From assembly GCA_016748015.1 (NCBI GenBank), contig JAAOMT010000088.1, forward strand, positions 398,542 to 462,541: 64,000 nt of DNA. Reading direction: 5' to 3'. The position numbers and the translations under genes are program-made. Below the pieces are notes generated by a model. It saw nothing but the letters and a program-made list of their open reading frames with translations, was not told the origin of the DNA and did not search any database. Within the stretch, counting starts at the first letter, position 1; each line of letters opens with the position of its first letter. The stretch comes from Geosiphon pyriformis (Eukaryota; Glomeromycota; Glomeromycetes; Archaeosporales; Geosiphonaceae). Of this stretch, positions 13,389 to 25,630 are shown piece after piece.

Positions 13389-13580
13389 ATGTCCAAGAAA
13401 ACTTTTAACCTTTTTCTTATCACTATTTTGCTATTTATCTTAATCGTTATTAACATCTTAACTAAGGTGAAAGCTCTACCAGGGCCCGTTTTTGCGGTAG
13501 AAGGAAAAGGAGCCTCTGCGGGCGAAGGAAAAGGAGGAATATTTGTTTCTGCTGGAGAAGGAAAAAGCAAATCGCCATAA
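13389..13580 (+). CDS. Small secreted protein, shares signal peptide with the 28.6-kb gene
   Basis: An open frame of 63 codons starting with a classic signal peptide of about 29 residues (MSKKTFNLF, a long Leu/Ile/Val core, then KVKA). The first 25 or so residues align closely with the protein at 28577 (MTNKTFNLFF...VNTLTVV), while the mature part, made of Gly/Lys/Ala repeats such as EGKGASAGEGKGG, is unrelated. After the stop, coding-like sequence continues in other frames to about 13855 (NDVTPTSSDSRK, then a frame with CSGIAVGTLKFVALAGDN and a hydrophobic end). The gene may therefore be a frameshifted or truncated member of a secreted family, or have an intron I cannot place. Function unknown; secretion is inferred from the leader. 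Confidence 0.5.
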   Translation: MSKKTFNLFLITILLFILIVINILTKVKALPGPVFAVEGKGASAGEGKGGIFVSAGEGKSKSP

Positions 13581-13860
13581 CTATATTGAAAATAAGGATA
13601 ATGATGTGACGCCCACTTCATCAGACTCCCGAAAAACCAAAATGAGGAAGAAAATAACTATCTGCTAAAGTCCTGCAGCGGTATTGCCGTTGGTACCCTT
13701 AAATTCGTCGCTTTAGCTGGTGACAACAATGAGTTTGTTGGACAAGATATTGTTAACAGTGTCTTATTGTTCCCAGTGCCTGTTAGACTTGTTCCTATGT
13801 TCCTATGCTGTTTGTATCTTTTGGTAGTGTAGTGGGGCCCTTGGTGGTAGATTCGTGATT
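13581..13860 (+). pseudogene. Possible frameshifted continuation of the secreted-protein gene
   Basis: Two overlapping plus-strand frames remain open past the upstream stop. One reads NRHNYIENKDNDVTPTSSDS; a second, offset by one, reads NQNEEENNYLLKSCSGIAVG and ends in a hydrophobic segment at a TAG near 13830. This looks like one reading frame split by small indels. No known domain was recognised. Confidence 0.3.
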
Positions 13861-14614
13861 AGATAGTTATCCGCTAAAGATTTTAATTTTGGTGTAATAA
13901 TTTATCTAGAGATTTGTAAAATTAGCTTAGAAAATATAGTTAGAATGATATTGAGAATATTAAAAGGGAGAAAATTTGATCTTACTTTTATTATATCAAT
14001 ATTTTGAAGCATAAAAATTTTTAATAAAAAGAAAAAATATCAATAAACTTTGAAATTTTTTTTATTGCTTAACTTTTGGCATTTCAAATAACAAGTTTGA
14101 TTGTTTATTTATTCTTTTTACTTAATTTGGGTTTTAAAAATAAACAATTAGGATTGGATAAAACACAAATTGTTATGCTAAAAATTAGGTTAATATTGGT
14201 TTAAGGTTATTTTAATAAGGTTCCCTTTATGATTAATTAGACCACAGTTTGAAGTAATAATTTTTCCCTAATTTTTGATTTATTGGTTATTGATTGAAAG
14301 ATTTGAACGTTCTCCTTTACAGTAAAAATTATTTTTGTTTTTAGCAATTGTTACACATAAAATACAATTAACTCAATTTCTAAAATAGGATTATAATTTT
14401 AATAAATATTTCTTTAAATAGTAATAAAAGAACAAGACAATAGCTTTTAAACAGCATTGTCGATATTATAATAGTATTAAAAATTTCGATTATAATATTT
14501 CTATTAAACGATTTTTGTAAATTAGGGTTTGATCATTATGAAACATTTCTGATTTTATTAAAACGACTTTTAAAGTTAAAGTAAGGTTATTAAAACTTCA
14601 CAAGAAGCTACACT

Positions 14615-14652
<38 letters not shown>

Positions 14653-15142
14653 ATGATAAATAAATTTTTAGGTTAAAATCATTTTCGGCATTTTCTAAAA
14701 TTGGAAAAGGGGTATTGTAATTTCAGATTATTTTTGAGATTAAATCTGTATTGGTTATAAGATGTTTATTTGAGTTGATAGTGGTTATTTAGTTTGCATT
14801 TTTATTTTTATTTTTATTTTGAAAGATAAAAAATTGAATTTTTTGTTTTTAAGGGAAAACTAATCTTAATGATCCACAGAACATTTAAGCAACTATTTTT
14901 GGAAAATCTTTTAATTAGAATAGCCTGCACTCCTGATGTGTGATTATAGAATAATTTAATTTTATCATCGAACGCTGATCCAAAAATATTTAAAGAAACT
15001 GTTGTGTTATTGTTATTGAATGAACTCAAGGATAATAATTTGAAATTTTTTTTAACATATTAGACTAAAATGACGAATCCCTTTTAATTTATGAGAAAGA
15101 TTGGTTAAATTGCGTCAAAAAAATAGTCTATTCAAAATTCGG
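13861..15142. other. Intergenic stretch with (GAT)n tract
   Basis: No gene seen. An uninterrupted GAT tract of about twelve units lies at 14615-14651. Confidence 0.55.
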
Positions 15143-15150
15143 TATAAAAT
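15143..15150 (+). promoter_or_regulatory. TATA box
   Basis: TATAAAAT sits 84-91 bp before the ATG at 15234, in a GC-containing context (GGTATAAAATGCAGC), which supports real transcription of the small gene downstream. Confidence 0.45.
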
Positions 15151-15233
15151 GCAGCAAAGTATACCTCATTTTTATTCCTCCAAGTGAAATCTATCAAAAC
15201 TCTGAAAAAAACTAAAATCTCTAAAATTCAAAG

Positions 15234-15446
15234 ATGTCTAACCTAGGGTTATATACCGCTTCGGTTAATAGTTCCTTAATTCGTAATGCGGCCGAGCTTC
15301 GTCAAATTATTCCTCTTCAACCACTTAATCGTCAACAAATTATTGCACCAAATGGATTTCTTGAAGGTCAAAACATCGATTTTAGAAGAAAGGAAGAATT
15401 GATTGAATCTACATTTCACTTTTTGTATAGGCCAGCAAATCCTTAA
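15234..15446 (+). CDS. Small protein of unknown function
   Basis: A 70-residue open frame with an ATG in a plausible context (AAAG-ATG), a TATA box about 90 bp upstream and base composition well above the local AT level. The protein is soluble-looking, with no signal peptide or membrane segment; it contains a Gln/Pro/Leu-rich middle (LRQIIPLQPLNRQQIIAP) and a charged RRKEELIE stretch. It stops about 55 bp before a 16-bp minisatellite. It could be a stand-alone small gene, or the first exon or a truncated 5' part of a larger gene interrupted by the repeat. I do not recognise the family. Confidence 0.4.
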   Translation: MSNLGLYTASVNSSLIRNAAELRQIIPLQPLNRQQIIAPNGFLEGQNIDFRRKEELIESTFHFLYRPANP

Positions 15447-15500
15447 AGGAATTCCAGTAAATTCTTGGACAATCGAAAACCTTTTTATCCTCTAAATTTC

Positions 15501-15738
15501 TGCTCCTTTTCTGTTCTGTTTTTTTTCTGTTCTGCTCCTTTTCTGTTCTGTTTTTTTTCTGTTCTGCTCGTTTTCTGTTCTGCTCCTTATCTGTTCTGCT
15601 CCTCTTCTGTTCTGCTCCTTTTCTGTTCTGCTCCTTTTCTGTTCTGTTTTTTTTCTGTTCTGCTCCTTTTCTGTTCTGCTCCTCTTCTGTTCTGCTCCTT
15701 TTCTGTTCTGCTCCTTTTCTGTTCTGTTTTTTTTCTGT
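15501..15738 (+). repeat. 16-bp minisatellite, about 15 copies
   Basis: Tandem 16-mers alternate between CTGTTCTGCTCCTTTT and CTGTTCTGTTTTTTTT with small variants. The plus strand is almost free of adenine, so no stop codon occurs and a spurious Cys/Phe/Leu frame of about 90 codons stays open; I do not call it a protein. Confidence 0.95.
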
Positions 15739-16581
15739 AATAACTATTTAGTTTATCTGTGTTATCATTTACGGTATAAAAGAATTTCTAAACTTTTTGA
15801 TTATACTAAAATAAATCTTACAAGTATTGTGAATCATTTAGAAAATTTTGCTTATTTTCTCGCAGTTGTTTGAACATGATATTTTTAAATTGATACAATA
15901 TTATAACTAATAGTTAATTATATGAACTAAAACCATAAAAGTTGTTTGTATCATTTCGAGTTTTCTCTAATCTATTGTGCATAATCAAATTTATTTTAAG
16001 CCACATAAAGTGGGATAAAAAGATAAAAAATTTTAATATTGTTTTCAAAAAGAAGTAACTAGTATTTTGGTTAACTTTGTATAATGTTTGACTTTTAATA
16101 ATATTAAAGGAATTTGTTATTTCACTTTTCGAACTTTTATTAACATATACGTTTATAGTTAAAATATATTATATATGACAAATTTGTTGTCTCCATCTAT
16201 TGTTTTTAACCTTTTTGGGTTTAAGTGACATCAAATGATTGAGAGATGTACCACACAACATATTATTTTTAACAAGAAATCTAGATATTGTCTCTCATAT
16301 GTAATAACTTGTACACGTTTTACATTTAAATTTATATATATATAACTCATGGTAATACTCAAGCTCTCTCACTCGAAATTTGAAAATAAAGGTTAATTCA
16401 TCTTGAAAATATTTTTTGTTAAAAATGTATTAGAACATTAGCATTCTTTCTAGAAATAAAAGTAATAGTCGTGGAATTTACAATATCGCATCACTGACAT
16501 TGTTTTAACTTATCTTCACCAAAATATTTTATTTCTTAGTGTATCAATATAAAGAAACTAAAGCCTGAAATTTTAAACAAA

Positions 16582-16613
<32 letters not shown>

Positions 16614-17860
16614 AAAAAATATTTCTAGAATTAATAGTATCTTACCTATATTAATTTTAACAGAAAATAACTGAATAAAAATTTCAATTAAAACATATAA
16701 ACACTGGTTTCAAGCCTTAAAAAACAAGTCAAAATGTTTAAGATAACCAAAGCAAAACTGTTTGGATGATTAATAAAAATTCGGTTTTTTTAAAAAAGGA
16801 TTATAGACAGCCCTTCTATATGTATGGAGATGAAAAAAAAAATGTCTTTTCTAAATAAAAAGCGTGAATCTGGCAGATTCTGAAAGGCTTTTTATTATAC
16901 ATTACACTAAAACTAATTTTAAATTCTCAAGATATTTTTTATTCAGATGTGAAAAAAATTTACAGAAAAGGAAAATATAGAGTTTATTTTAAGTTAAAAA
17001 AGAATCAGAAGTTATTGGAAAGTGAATAACAGCCAAATAAAAAATAATGAATATATATATATATATATAGAAAATAAATATTCTTTAATAAGATAATCCG
17101 TTACCATTTTTTAAAGATATTTCACCAATAATGAGAGGAATCGATGCAAAGAGTTTTTTTTATATTTACTAAGTCTGAGGAAGAATAAACTAGAACGATT
17201 AATCATTTTTAATTATAAATTCAATTTATTAGCTCAAATTTAATATATTATCCATTGTAATTAAAATATAAATCTACCTTCTTAGGCCTATTAGTGAAGA
17301 AAATTTAAATTAAACCGATATATTAACAAACGAATCACAAGTTTCTTTGATATAATTTAACTAAATGGAGTATTATATTCTAAATTAGGCAGCAATATAA
17401 TTAAGTGCCACGTTTTGCATTTCTCCGGAATTTACCTTAAATAAGCTAAGATGTGGCTATTTCGACGGGAAAAGTTTTTTTTCCTTAATATATCCTTTAT
17501 AAGAGAAAAATTGATTGATTAAAACCATTGACTGATTGGAGGCAATGGTACAATAATCTCGTCCCTTTATTGAATATTAGTGACGATCTAATAACCCTAA
17601 TTAGAATTTTATCTTAGAATCAAGTAATCCTTGCTTAAAAGCTATTCTCAAAGACAAGGAATAAAGATTAGTGAAAATAGTTTGTTGGCATAAGGACACA
17701 TAATTAAAACAGTGAAAATGATAAAATTCGTGTTAAAATTGATTTTCAAACAAGTCTCAACTATTAAATAGAATTTTTAGTGTAAATGCTAAAATTTTGC
17801 ACTTGCAAAATCAGCTATGGTATTCCACATAGTTTTGAGATAATTTTTTTTCAATAAAAC
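15739..17860. other. AT-rich intergenic stretch
   Basis: No coding region supported. It contains an (AAAG)n tract at about 16581-16612 and a short (TA)n tract near 17051-17069. Confidence 0.55.
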
Positions 17861-17865
17861 TACAG

Positions 17866-17938
17866 TCAGACCTCTATAAAAGAACACAGTTGGGACATGC
17901 AAATTATGTTCCATTCTAGAGGTGTTCTATTATAGAGT
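17866..17938. repeat. Transposon terminal repeat with hairpin
   Basis: CTCTATAAAAGAACA near the outer end pairs with TGTTCTATTATAGAG about 35 bp further in. This palindromic end is common in pogo/Tigger elements and marks the 3' terminus of the broken copy. Confidence 0.7.
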
Positions 17939-19660
17939 TTTATAATTATTATCAAATAAACTATATTTATTTATTAAATCAATCAATTATTATTATTATT
18001 ATTAAAATATTGATTAATTGTTACCAATTTTCCTTCATTTTTTCGTATTCATATAATTTTTTTCAAAGTAAAATTTGTTTTTCTATACTAAAATTTTCTT
18101 CTGCTAATTGCTCTTCAAATCTAATTACCTTTTTTAATTCTTCATATGCTTCTGTAATTGTAATTATAGCAGATGAAGATTCTTCTAATTCTTCTTCCGA
18201 GTCATTAATTGTATTGGTTTCAATTTGAGCATCGGCTAAAACCATATCTACAATTTCATTATCATCAAGAATATTTTCAGTTGCCAATAATTCATCAACT
18301 GCTACAGTATAATCTTCGAGATTTTTGACCAATTTTTGTGTATTTGATGGTAAATTGTTGAATATATCCATAGCAATTGATGTTTCGGATTCTTGAATTT
18401 CTAATTCTTGATTATAGAAAAGAATCTTCGTTTTTTGCCAACAGTTTTGAATTGTAACAGGTGTTACTTGAAACCATGATTGAACAACATAATCAATTGC
18501 TTGTTTTATGTTTAATTTATTTCTAAAAAATAAATTAATATTAGATAAAATTATATAATATATAACGATAATAATACTGTATATATTATATTACTTAACT
18601 GTTCAATATTAATTTTTTGTTCAAATTGATGTAAAATATGTTGACAATATAAGTGCTTATATTTGCCTTTGAAAGATTTGATAATGTCAGAATCCATTGG
18701 TTGAAGATGTGATGTAGTATTTGGATGAAAATAGTGCAAAGTAATATTGGTCAATTGGAATGAATCTTTCCCGATTTGAGTATGATGAGAAGTTGCATTA
18801 TCAACCAAAAGTAATATATGCCGATTTTGAATTCGAAAGCCTTCATTTATATATTTGAGCCATGCTTTCCATATATCTGAGCGCATCTATGCTTTGGAAT
18901 TGAATTTGTAAATCACAGGTAGGTTGGAAGTATTAATTCCTTTAAAGCATCTTGGATTTTTTGCATGTCCAATTACTAAAGGTTGCAATTTGTGAGATCC
19001 AGTTGAATTTGTAGCAAGAAAAATTGTAATCCAAGATTTATCGTATAAAAAACCCAATTAATTTAACATAACAATAATATATAATGTTAACAATTGGTAA
19101 ATATAATATACCAATTTTTTTCTTGCATTTCAACATTTTGCAAGTGTTTGATTTGGTCCCATACAAAAAAATAATTCTGTTTCATCAGTATTATATATGT
19201 CAGCAGGATCAAATTCGGATATAATGGTTTTTAATTTTTTTCATTCTTCTAGTAAACTTTCAGTTGATACACTTCCTGTCTTACCATAAAATCCGGTAAA
19301 CACGTAACTGGTTTCGTTTTTTGAATTTTTGAACCCATCCATTTGAGAATTCCATTTCATTTTTGTGCATACCAAGAAGTTTGGCAAATTCTTTTTCTTT
19401 CTCTTTAATTAGTTGATTATTGAATTCAATAGTGGCTGCAGTTACTTTTTCTACCCAATAACTTAAAGCTTGGTCTAATAATGGAAATTTAATGCTTTTT
19501 TGTCGAATAGATCTTTCTGAGATTTCATCAATTTCAATATTCAATCACTTTGCATGCTCTTTGATTATCTTGGACAGTTCGACGAGAAATATATAAAGTT
19601 CTAGATATTTATGATTGAAGTAAGCTACAATATCATCATGTTTCATGCCATAGTAAGACA
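17866..19660 (-). mobile_element. Broken Tigger/pogo-type DNA transposon
   Basis: On the minus strand the order is a CENP-B/psq-type helix-turn-helix (YFNHKYLEL near 19.62 kb), a Tc5-type DNA-binding part (IKFPLLDQALSYWVE and GWVQKFKKRN, 19281-19544), then the DDE_1 catalytic core: NTDET at about 19.19 kb, LLVDNATSHH and TTSHLQPMDSD at 18551-18886, and an acidic C-terminal tail (18063-18371). Several lesions are seen: one-base frameshifts around 19.28 and 19.6 kb, a stop where a conserved Trp is expected before LNIEIDE, and another where NSKAWM would be. At the left end, 17866 begins CAGTCAGACCTCTATAAAAG after a TA dinucleotide, a typical terminal inverted repeat; its internal inverted copy ends at about 17938. 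I find no matching repeat on the right, so the element is dead and truncated at its 5' end. Confidence 0.85.
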
Positions 19661-19845
19661 AAAATATTTATTATTATAAAAAAAAGTATAAAAAAAAGTA
19701 TTAAAACACTTAATAAAAATATCTATTGCAATTTTTTTTTTAATTTGGATCATTTTCAAGTTTTGTTAATTAGATTCTTAGATTTATTATAAGAAAATCG
19801 AAAGGATCGGATTAATTAATCTTTTTCTCTCAAATCATTCAGAGT

Positions 19846-19928
19846 TATTTTTATCATTGTTGTATGTATTCAGAATTATTTTTATCATTGTTGTATGCAT
19901 TCAGAGTTATTTTTTATAATTTTTGTAC
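19846..19928. repeat. 31-bp tandem repeat, nearly three copies
   Basis: Three diverged copies of a 31-bp unit starting TTCAGAGTTATTTTTATC and ending GTTGTATG, directly next to the region where the lost right end of the transposon would be expected. Confidence 0.8.
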
Positions 19929-20218
19929 GTACAATAAATGCGCTTTAAAAATCAATTTAAAATTTAGCCAAGATGAAATTGATTATAAAACAATTAATGT
20001 ATTCTAAAATTCTAACTTAATTCGACTTTTACACTAAAATTTACTTCAATTATCTTCAATACTTGAAACATTATGAATATGTTTCTAAAAACTTGGCTAA
20101 CAACAATAATAATCAAAATAGAATTGATTCAAAAGAAATAACAGCAAAATAATTTTAAAAAAATAATAAATAAAATTGCAAAATTTTTAAATGCTTAAAC
20201 ATAATTTCAACAAATACC

Positions 20219-20220
<2 letters not shown>

Positions 20221-20297
<77 letters not shown>

Positions 20298-20304
20298 AAT
20301 AATA

Positions 20305-20356
<52 letters not shown>
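20221..20356. repeat. Compound (CAA)n-(TAA)n microsatellite
   Basis: About 25 CAA units pass directly into about 20 TAA units with one interruption. Open frames across it (poly-Thr/Ile or poly-Cys/Tyr) are artefacts of the repeat. Confidence 0.95.
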
Positions 20357-20609
20357 GAAAATTTTATTTTTAGTGTAATTAAAACCACTTTTTTATACAT
20401 TTTTATACATGAAAATAATTCAAATTTTTTAAAAATTTATTTTAATCAATTAATTAACATAATTTTAAAGTAAGCCAAATATTTTAGATTTTAAAGACTA
20501 TCAATTTTGATGAATTAAACCTTACCCTAAAAATTTAGAAAAACGTGACCTCCTTTTTATCTTCAAAAAAAATTGCCTAAAACAGTGTTCAAGATCTCTG
20601 AATATTATT

Positions 20610-21977
20610 TTATTCACAAATAATTGTTGAACTTTGTTTCTCGTCATCATTTTTAACGTTTTTTCTTGTATCAAATTTTTCTTCCAACATGTGATATCCA
20701 GCGCATCGATAATATACCTTGGCCATAATAAAGGTCAGAATAAATAGTCCAATAATCAGATATCCAATTATTCCAAAATGTTCTCCCAAGGCACCGAAAA
20801 ATTCCCAAAATTTTCCCTTCAATTCAAACTTTTCACCAATAATAGCCAATAATTCGATGGTTCCCACAATAAATGCCACGAGAATCGAAAGTAGGGTCAC
20901 TACAAGGTTATAATACACTTTGCGTATAGGATTTACATACGCCCATGTATAAGTACCTAACATTAAAATTCCATCGAGGGTATCAATTAATGCCATTCCA
21001 GCCGTAAAGAGCAATGGAAAGAAAAAAATTTTCCAAATTTCAAGTCCAGAATTAGCTTGAACGGCAGTGATTCCCAATAATCCAATTTCCGTACTAGTTT
21101 CTAAGCCAAACCCAAACACAATTCCTAGTGGAAACATTTTCCAGCTTGAATCTACGAAACGATATAAGGGGCCAAAAAATCTAGCCATTAAACCACCTTT
21201 GCTTAAAATATCATCAATATTTTCTTCTTGGTACACTCCGCTACGTTTTAGTTGTCGGAATGAACGGTAGATTGTGACAAAAACAATTGTGTTCAATATT
21301 GCGATAATGTATAAGAATGCGGCGGAGACTGAAGTCCCTATAATTCCACCAATTGCTTCAAAATCCCCAAATTTATCTTGAATAGCTGTTGCCGTAATAG
21401 CAATTACTGTTGTTACAATAATAACGATGGTTGAATGACCCAATGAGAAAAAGAGGCCCACGGTGGCTGAGTGTACATTTGATTGAAGTAACTTTCGAGT
21501 CACATTGTCAATCGCGGCCAAGTGATCTGCATCAACTGCGTGACGCAGCCCAAGTGTGTATGCTAGTGAGCCAGTAGCCATTAAAATCGGGGAATCATGA
21601 AAGGAAAATATGGCTCCAATCCAGACTGCGACATTTGTCAGAATTAATAAACCAATTATGATAAATATTTTGCGAGCTAAAGCAGAAGGTGTTTTCCAAC
21701 GATCTTGAAATTTTCTCACTAGTTGAAATCGAGGTTTTGATTCGACATGGTCTGTCAATTTTTGATTTTCAATGTCCATGGGCAAATTTGCCTCTATTTT
21801 CATTGTCAACTCATTATTCATGCCAAGATCTTTTTCCATTATATAATTTGAGGTTTCGTCCCCACTGGCAAAAGGTTCATATGAAGAAAATTTTATGATT
21901 GATTCATCATTAATCGTCATGTTTTTAAAATTTTGACCCTTGAAACTTTTTTCAAAAGTTATAAAAGAAAAATTCAC
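20610..21977 (-). CDS. NiCoT-family nickel/cobalt transporter
   Basis: An intronless gene of 455 residues. The family signature GLRHAVDADHLAAIDN is intact (metal-selectivity motif HAVDADH at about residues 146-152), followed by FSLGHSTIV and FGLETSTEIGLL, all hallmarks of HoxN/NicO-type nickel-cobalt permeases (TC 2.A.52). About eight hydrophobic segments lie between residues 103 and 435, and the first about 95 residues form a hydrophilic cytosolic N-terminus. Fungal members supply nickel to urease; that role here is inferred. The Met at 21977 is the first in frame; Met20 (21920) is an equally possible start. The product should be a plasma-membrane, high-affinity Ni2+/Co2+ importer. No defect is seen. 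The gene stands alone, between the microsatellite and a 3.6-kb spacer. Confidence 0.93.
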   Translation of the reverse strand: MNFSFITFEKSFKGQNFKNMTINDESIIKFSSYEPFASGDETSNYIMEKDLGMNNELTMKIEANLPMDIENQKLTDHVESKPRFQLVRKFQDRWKTPSALARKIFIIIGLLILTNVAVWIGAIFSFHDSPILMATGSLAYTLGLRHAVDADHLAAIDNVTRKLLQSNVHSATVGLFFSLGHSTIVIIVTTVIAITATAIQDKFGDFEAIGGIIGTSVSAAFLYIIAILNTIVFVTIYRSFRQLKRSGVYQEENIDDILSKGGLMARFFGPLYRFVDSSWKMFPLGIVFGFGLETSTEIGLLGITAVQANSGLEIWKIFFFPLLFTAGMALIDTLDGILMLGTYTWAYVNPIRKVYYNLVVTLLSILVAFIVGTIELLAIIGEKFELKGKFWEFFGALGEHFGIIGYLIIGLFILTFIMAKVYYRCAGYHMLEEKFDTRKNVKNDDEKQSSTIICE

Positions 21978-23799
21978 AACTCATTCATTAAATAGGCATT
22001 TAAAAAAAAAGTGAGTTTGTTACAAGTTTCGATTGATGAAATTAAAAGCGCAAACATGGTGCATTCTTTAGGGAATTTTCTTATTAGTACAACCCTATGC
22101 AAATCAAGTTGCCTTGCTAAAATGGAGTAACCTATAAAATAACCCTTAAACATTGATTTGCATATGTATCATTTGTATCCCTGTTCTTTTGATGAGATAT
22201 TCCTCAAATGACTTGGGATCTTTTAATCAGTGTTTTTTTTCGATCCAACTCAATTCCTACCAAACTATAAAGTTAAAAATAAAATTAATCCTTTCATTAT
22301 ACGCGGTTAGATTGGAGGTCAAAGGGGCCTTTGTGTCTCTCTGATTGATGACAGAAAATTTTATTAATTAAAAAAGCCCAAATGGCAAAGGTTATTGTAA
22401 CTTTTTTCATTTTGACGATTGTTAATCTTTACTTTTTTTTCCATTTCGAATTAATTTAGAATTATACTCTGTGTGATTTGAGTAAATTCAAACATTTTTT
22501 ATGTTGAATCAGCATCCTTAATATTATTATTATTTTAAGGTTAATTAACGTGCCATGTGCTTACTTAAGGAAAATTAGAAATACAAAATGAGACACTTGG
22601 GGTATCTTATAAAATTCCTGATATATTAAAACAGGAAATGATTCGTCTAGATTTTTACACAGATAAAACAGTACAAATACAATTAAAATTTTAATTCATT
22701 TCACCAAAAAACATTAATATGAAAACAAAGTGTTACAAATTTGAGCTTTGGGCATAAATATTTTTTTATAAAATCAAATGGGGGATACAACTGTGACTTT
22801 TTTGAGAAGAGAAACTTTAAATTTTTTTCCAATTTTAACGTATTTATTTTACAGAAAAATTTTAGCGCAAAAACTTTTCCAATTAGTGTTACATAAAGGA
22901 TTTTAAAGTTTCTGCCGTGGGTATGAAATTTTTTTTGGTTAAATTGAAAAAAAAAAAAAAAAAGATTTTTCTTGGTTCCCACATTTAAGATAGCCGTGCA
23001 AATAATTGTGTGTAAAAAAATTTCTTATTCATTTTAACCAACTTTGGAGCTATAATATTTGAGATTGATATAGTCAAGAGACTAGAATTTTCAAAATGTT
23101 TTAAAAAGGTTACTTCTTTTGATATAGATAGATAATATATATATAAATATATTAAAGATGTGAGATGAAAAGATTTCTAAATCGGCGAACCTATTCCTTT
23201 TCACTACTCTTGTTATACCAACAAACTATTTACCGATTAGCTTTTCTAAAAACGTAGTTTGTGCCTATTCCGATAATCTATTTACATTCCCAAGAAAGGA
23301 ATACTTAAAAGGTAAATTCTAAATCGGGGTATTAGATCATCAGAATTATTCAAAAAGGGACGAGATCCCGTGCGATTGGTCCCTATCAGTTAACGCTTTT
23401 GTCTCCTTTAATTTTCCTAAAAGCTTTTACCCAATCTAAAATTCCTTTTATATAAATTATTTTTTTCACCTATATATAGAATAAAGGTAATTTTCTAATA
23501 ATAAATTTCCATGATTTGAATGTACTTGATAAAAGTTTAAAAGAATTCAGTTTAAAAAATTGAAATTCAATTACAAAACCTTTTTAAGTACCAATCTTAC
23601 CTTCGATTAATTTACTATTATATCAAAAATTAACAAAATTTTAATTTATCTTTTTGGACATTTGAAATATAAAGTATGACAAAGTTACCATATATATAAA
23701 ACTATTTCCCAAAAAGATCCAAATCAAAGCCCATGTGATAGATTTCCAAAGTGGAATTAATTTACAGCTTTTTATATAATTCACATTAGAAATGAATCT

Positions 23800-23803
<4 letters not shown>

Positions 23804-23836
<33 letters not shown>
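23804..23836. repeat. (GA)n microsatellite
   Basis: About sixteen uninterrupted AG units. Confidence 0.95.
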
Positions 23837-23840
<4 letters not shown>

Positions 23841-24039
23841 CATTTCATATTGTACAATTAGCAAATATTTAAAATAGTTTGGATATATAAAAAACCTATT
23901 AATTACTATGCCAATTCTGACGAAAGTTTAAAAACAGAATGGGCCAAATTTCATCTTAATGATAACTGAAAAAATTTTTTTTTGATGAAACACAATTAAA
24001 CATTCTTACAAGGGAAAAACTGCCAGAACAAAAGATCTT

Positions 24040-24110
24040 TTGAAAATATACTCAAAGTTATTGACTGGCCGTTGTGTAATCCAGATCTAAATATTATTGG
24101 TTAAAGAATG
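24040..24110 (+). mobile_element. Tc1/mariner transposase relic (short)
   Basis: The plus strand reads VIDWPLCNPDLNIIG, resembling the second catalytic block of Tc1-type transposases (DWP-SPDLNPIE). The frame stops directly after and no terminal repeats were found. A fragment this short could be chance, hence the low confidence. Confidence 0.3.
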
Positions 24111-25630
24111 TAATTCTTTTGCAGAAAACTGTGTTAATTAATTTAGTAAATTCAATTTTATTCAGTGGGAATTGTGGTCAATTTGAAAAGTTAATTTTTT
24201 TTGTCACACACACTTTATCATCCGAAATTTAATATGAGTTTATGAAATTGCTTTATTATCTTTAAGAAGTTAAGAATATTTTACAGAATTAAGGTATAGC
24301 TTATCATTTTTTGAAATTGAAATTTCTTTTAACGAGCTTCTAATTGTAAACAAATTATTCGTGCAATCGTCGAACGAAAGCTACTGCTGCTTTTTTCATT
24401 TGAATTTGTGACTTTCTACAGATATGATCGATCCTGATTGACTGACTGACTTGTATTAAGGATTTCAAATATATTATATAATATGTGAAAATCCTAGCAG
24501 TGTGTTACATCTAAACCTTCATCACAAATCAAAAATGTTCGTTTTTTAAACTCCTATAATATTATGTGATCGATTTCTTGTTCGATAGTTTCTTGTTAAC
24601 TTTATGTATCAAAGATTTAAATTAAAATATTTAAGATTTAGGTTTATTAATCATCAAAGACATTATTGATTTGGAAAACTGCATAGATGAAAATTTTTAT
24701 AATCAATGATTAATCGATTTGATTAAGAAGAGTTAAGCTTGTTCTTTGATGAGTATAGAGACTGGAAAATAGAAAATTATTTTATTTTTACAAGCTATTC
24801 TTGGGTAAAGATCTACTTTTAATTTTTAACCCTTGTTTCAAAAATAAAAAAGCAAATGAAATTGGGTGAATCCAAGAAAAGCCCTTAATAAATTACCAAC
24901 GATATCTTTCTTTTGTACCATTTCTCCAATATTATTAGTATATTCAGTCATAAATATCAGAAATAAAGTTATTTTATTTGTCTTTTATTTTATTTTGCTT
25001 TTGTAATTTGGGTAACTCAATAATGCTTGGTTTTTTTTTTCAAAGAATTTTTTTTTCATAGTAAGTTTTGTATGTAACTTTTAAAAATAAATTATAGGAT
25101 TGAATTCTTATTAATTTATCCATACTTTTAAATATCAAAACATTTACATTCTGAAAAGCCTATTTTTAGTTTTTATAATATTTCATCATAATTTAATATA
25201 TATAAAGAGATAAATACATAGAAAAAACCAATATAAAGAGAAATTGAAGAAGAAAATATTTGAATGTTCAGATTTCCATCGTTTTCTTTTGAAATCACAG
25301 ATTTTTTTTTCAGTCTTTTAAATATTTGCAGTTAGCTTGGATAAGAAACTAAGCTTCGATTCTAAAAAATAAAAAAATTACATTCAACCAATTTGTAACA
25401 AAGATGATAAATCTTCGCAAGAGGTAAAGAAATTTCATTTGAACAAACAAAATTTTTATTAATCTAATTTATCTTCAAAATCATTCACTGATTAATGATT
25501 TGAAAATTTTTAAGTGATGAAAGTTGGTTATTGATAATATATTCCAAATAAAAAGCAATCAAAATTCATGTATTAAACGTTATTAAATCTTCAAAATCAT
25601 TTTTTATTACAATTAAAATTATTCAAAAAA

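Larger units (their letters stand above)
21978..25630. other. Intergenic stretch, mostly empty
   Basis: No intact gene found. It holds a (GA)n tract at about 23804-23836 and a short transposase relic near 24.06 kb. The segment 23.17-23.45 kb has more balanced composition but no readable frame or RNA fold that I can name. Confidence 0.5.

Noticed and set aside
15465-15740. 91-residue Cys/Phe/Leu repeat protein
   Set aside because: It is a translation of the 16-bp minisatellite; the frame stays open only because the strand lacks adenine.
20155-20400. Open frames with poly-Thr/Ile or poly-Tyr/Cys
   Set aside because: They are translations of the (CAA)n-(TAA)n microsatellite and have no other content.
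23360-23400. Short GGGAC / GTCCC inverted motif as a possible RNA gene
   Set aside because: Too short, with no tRNA-like arms or flanking promoter or terminator signals.
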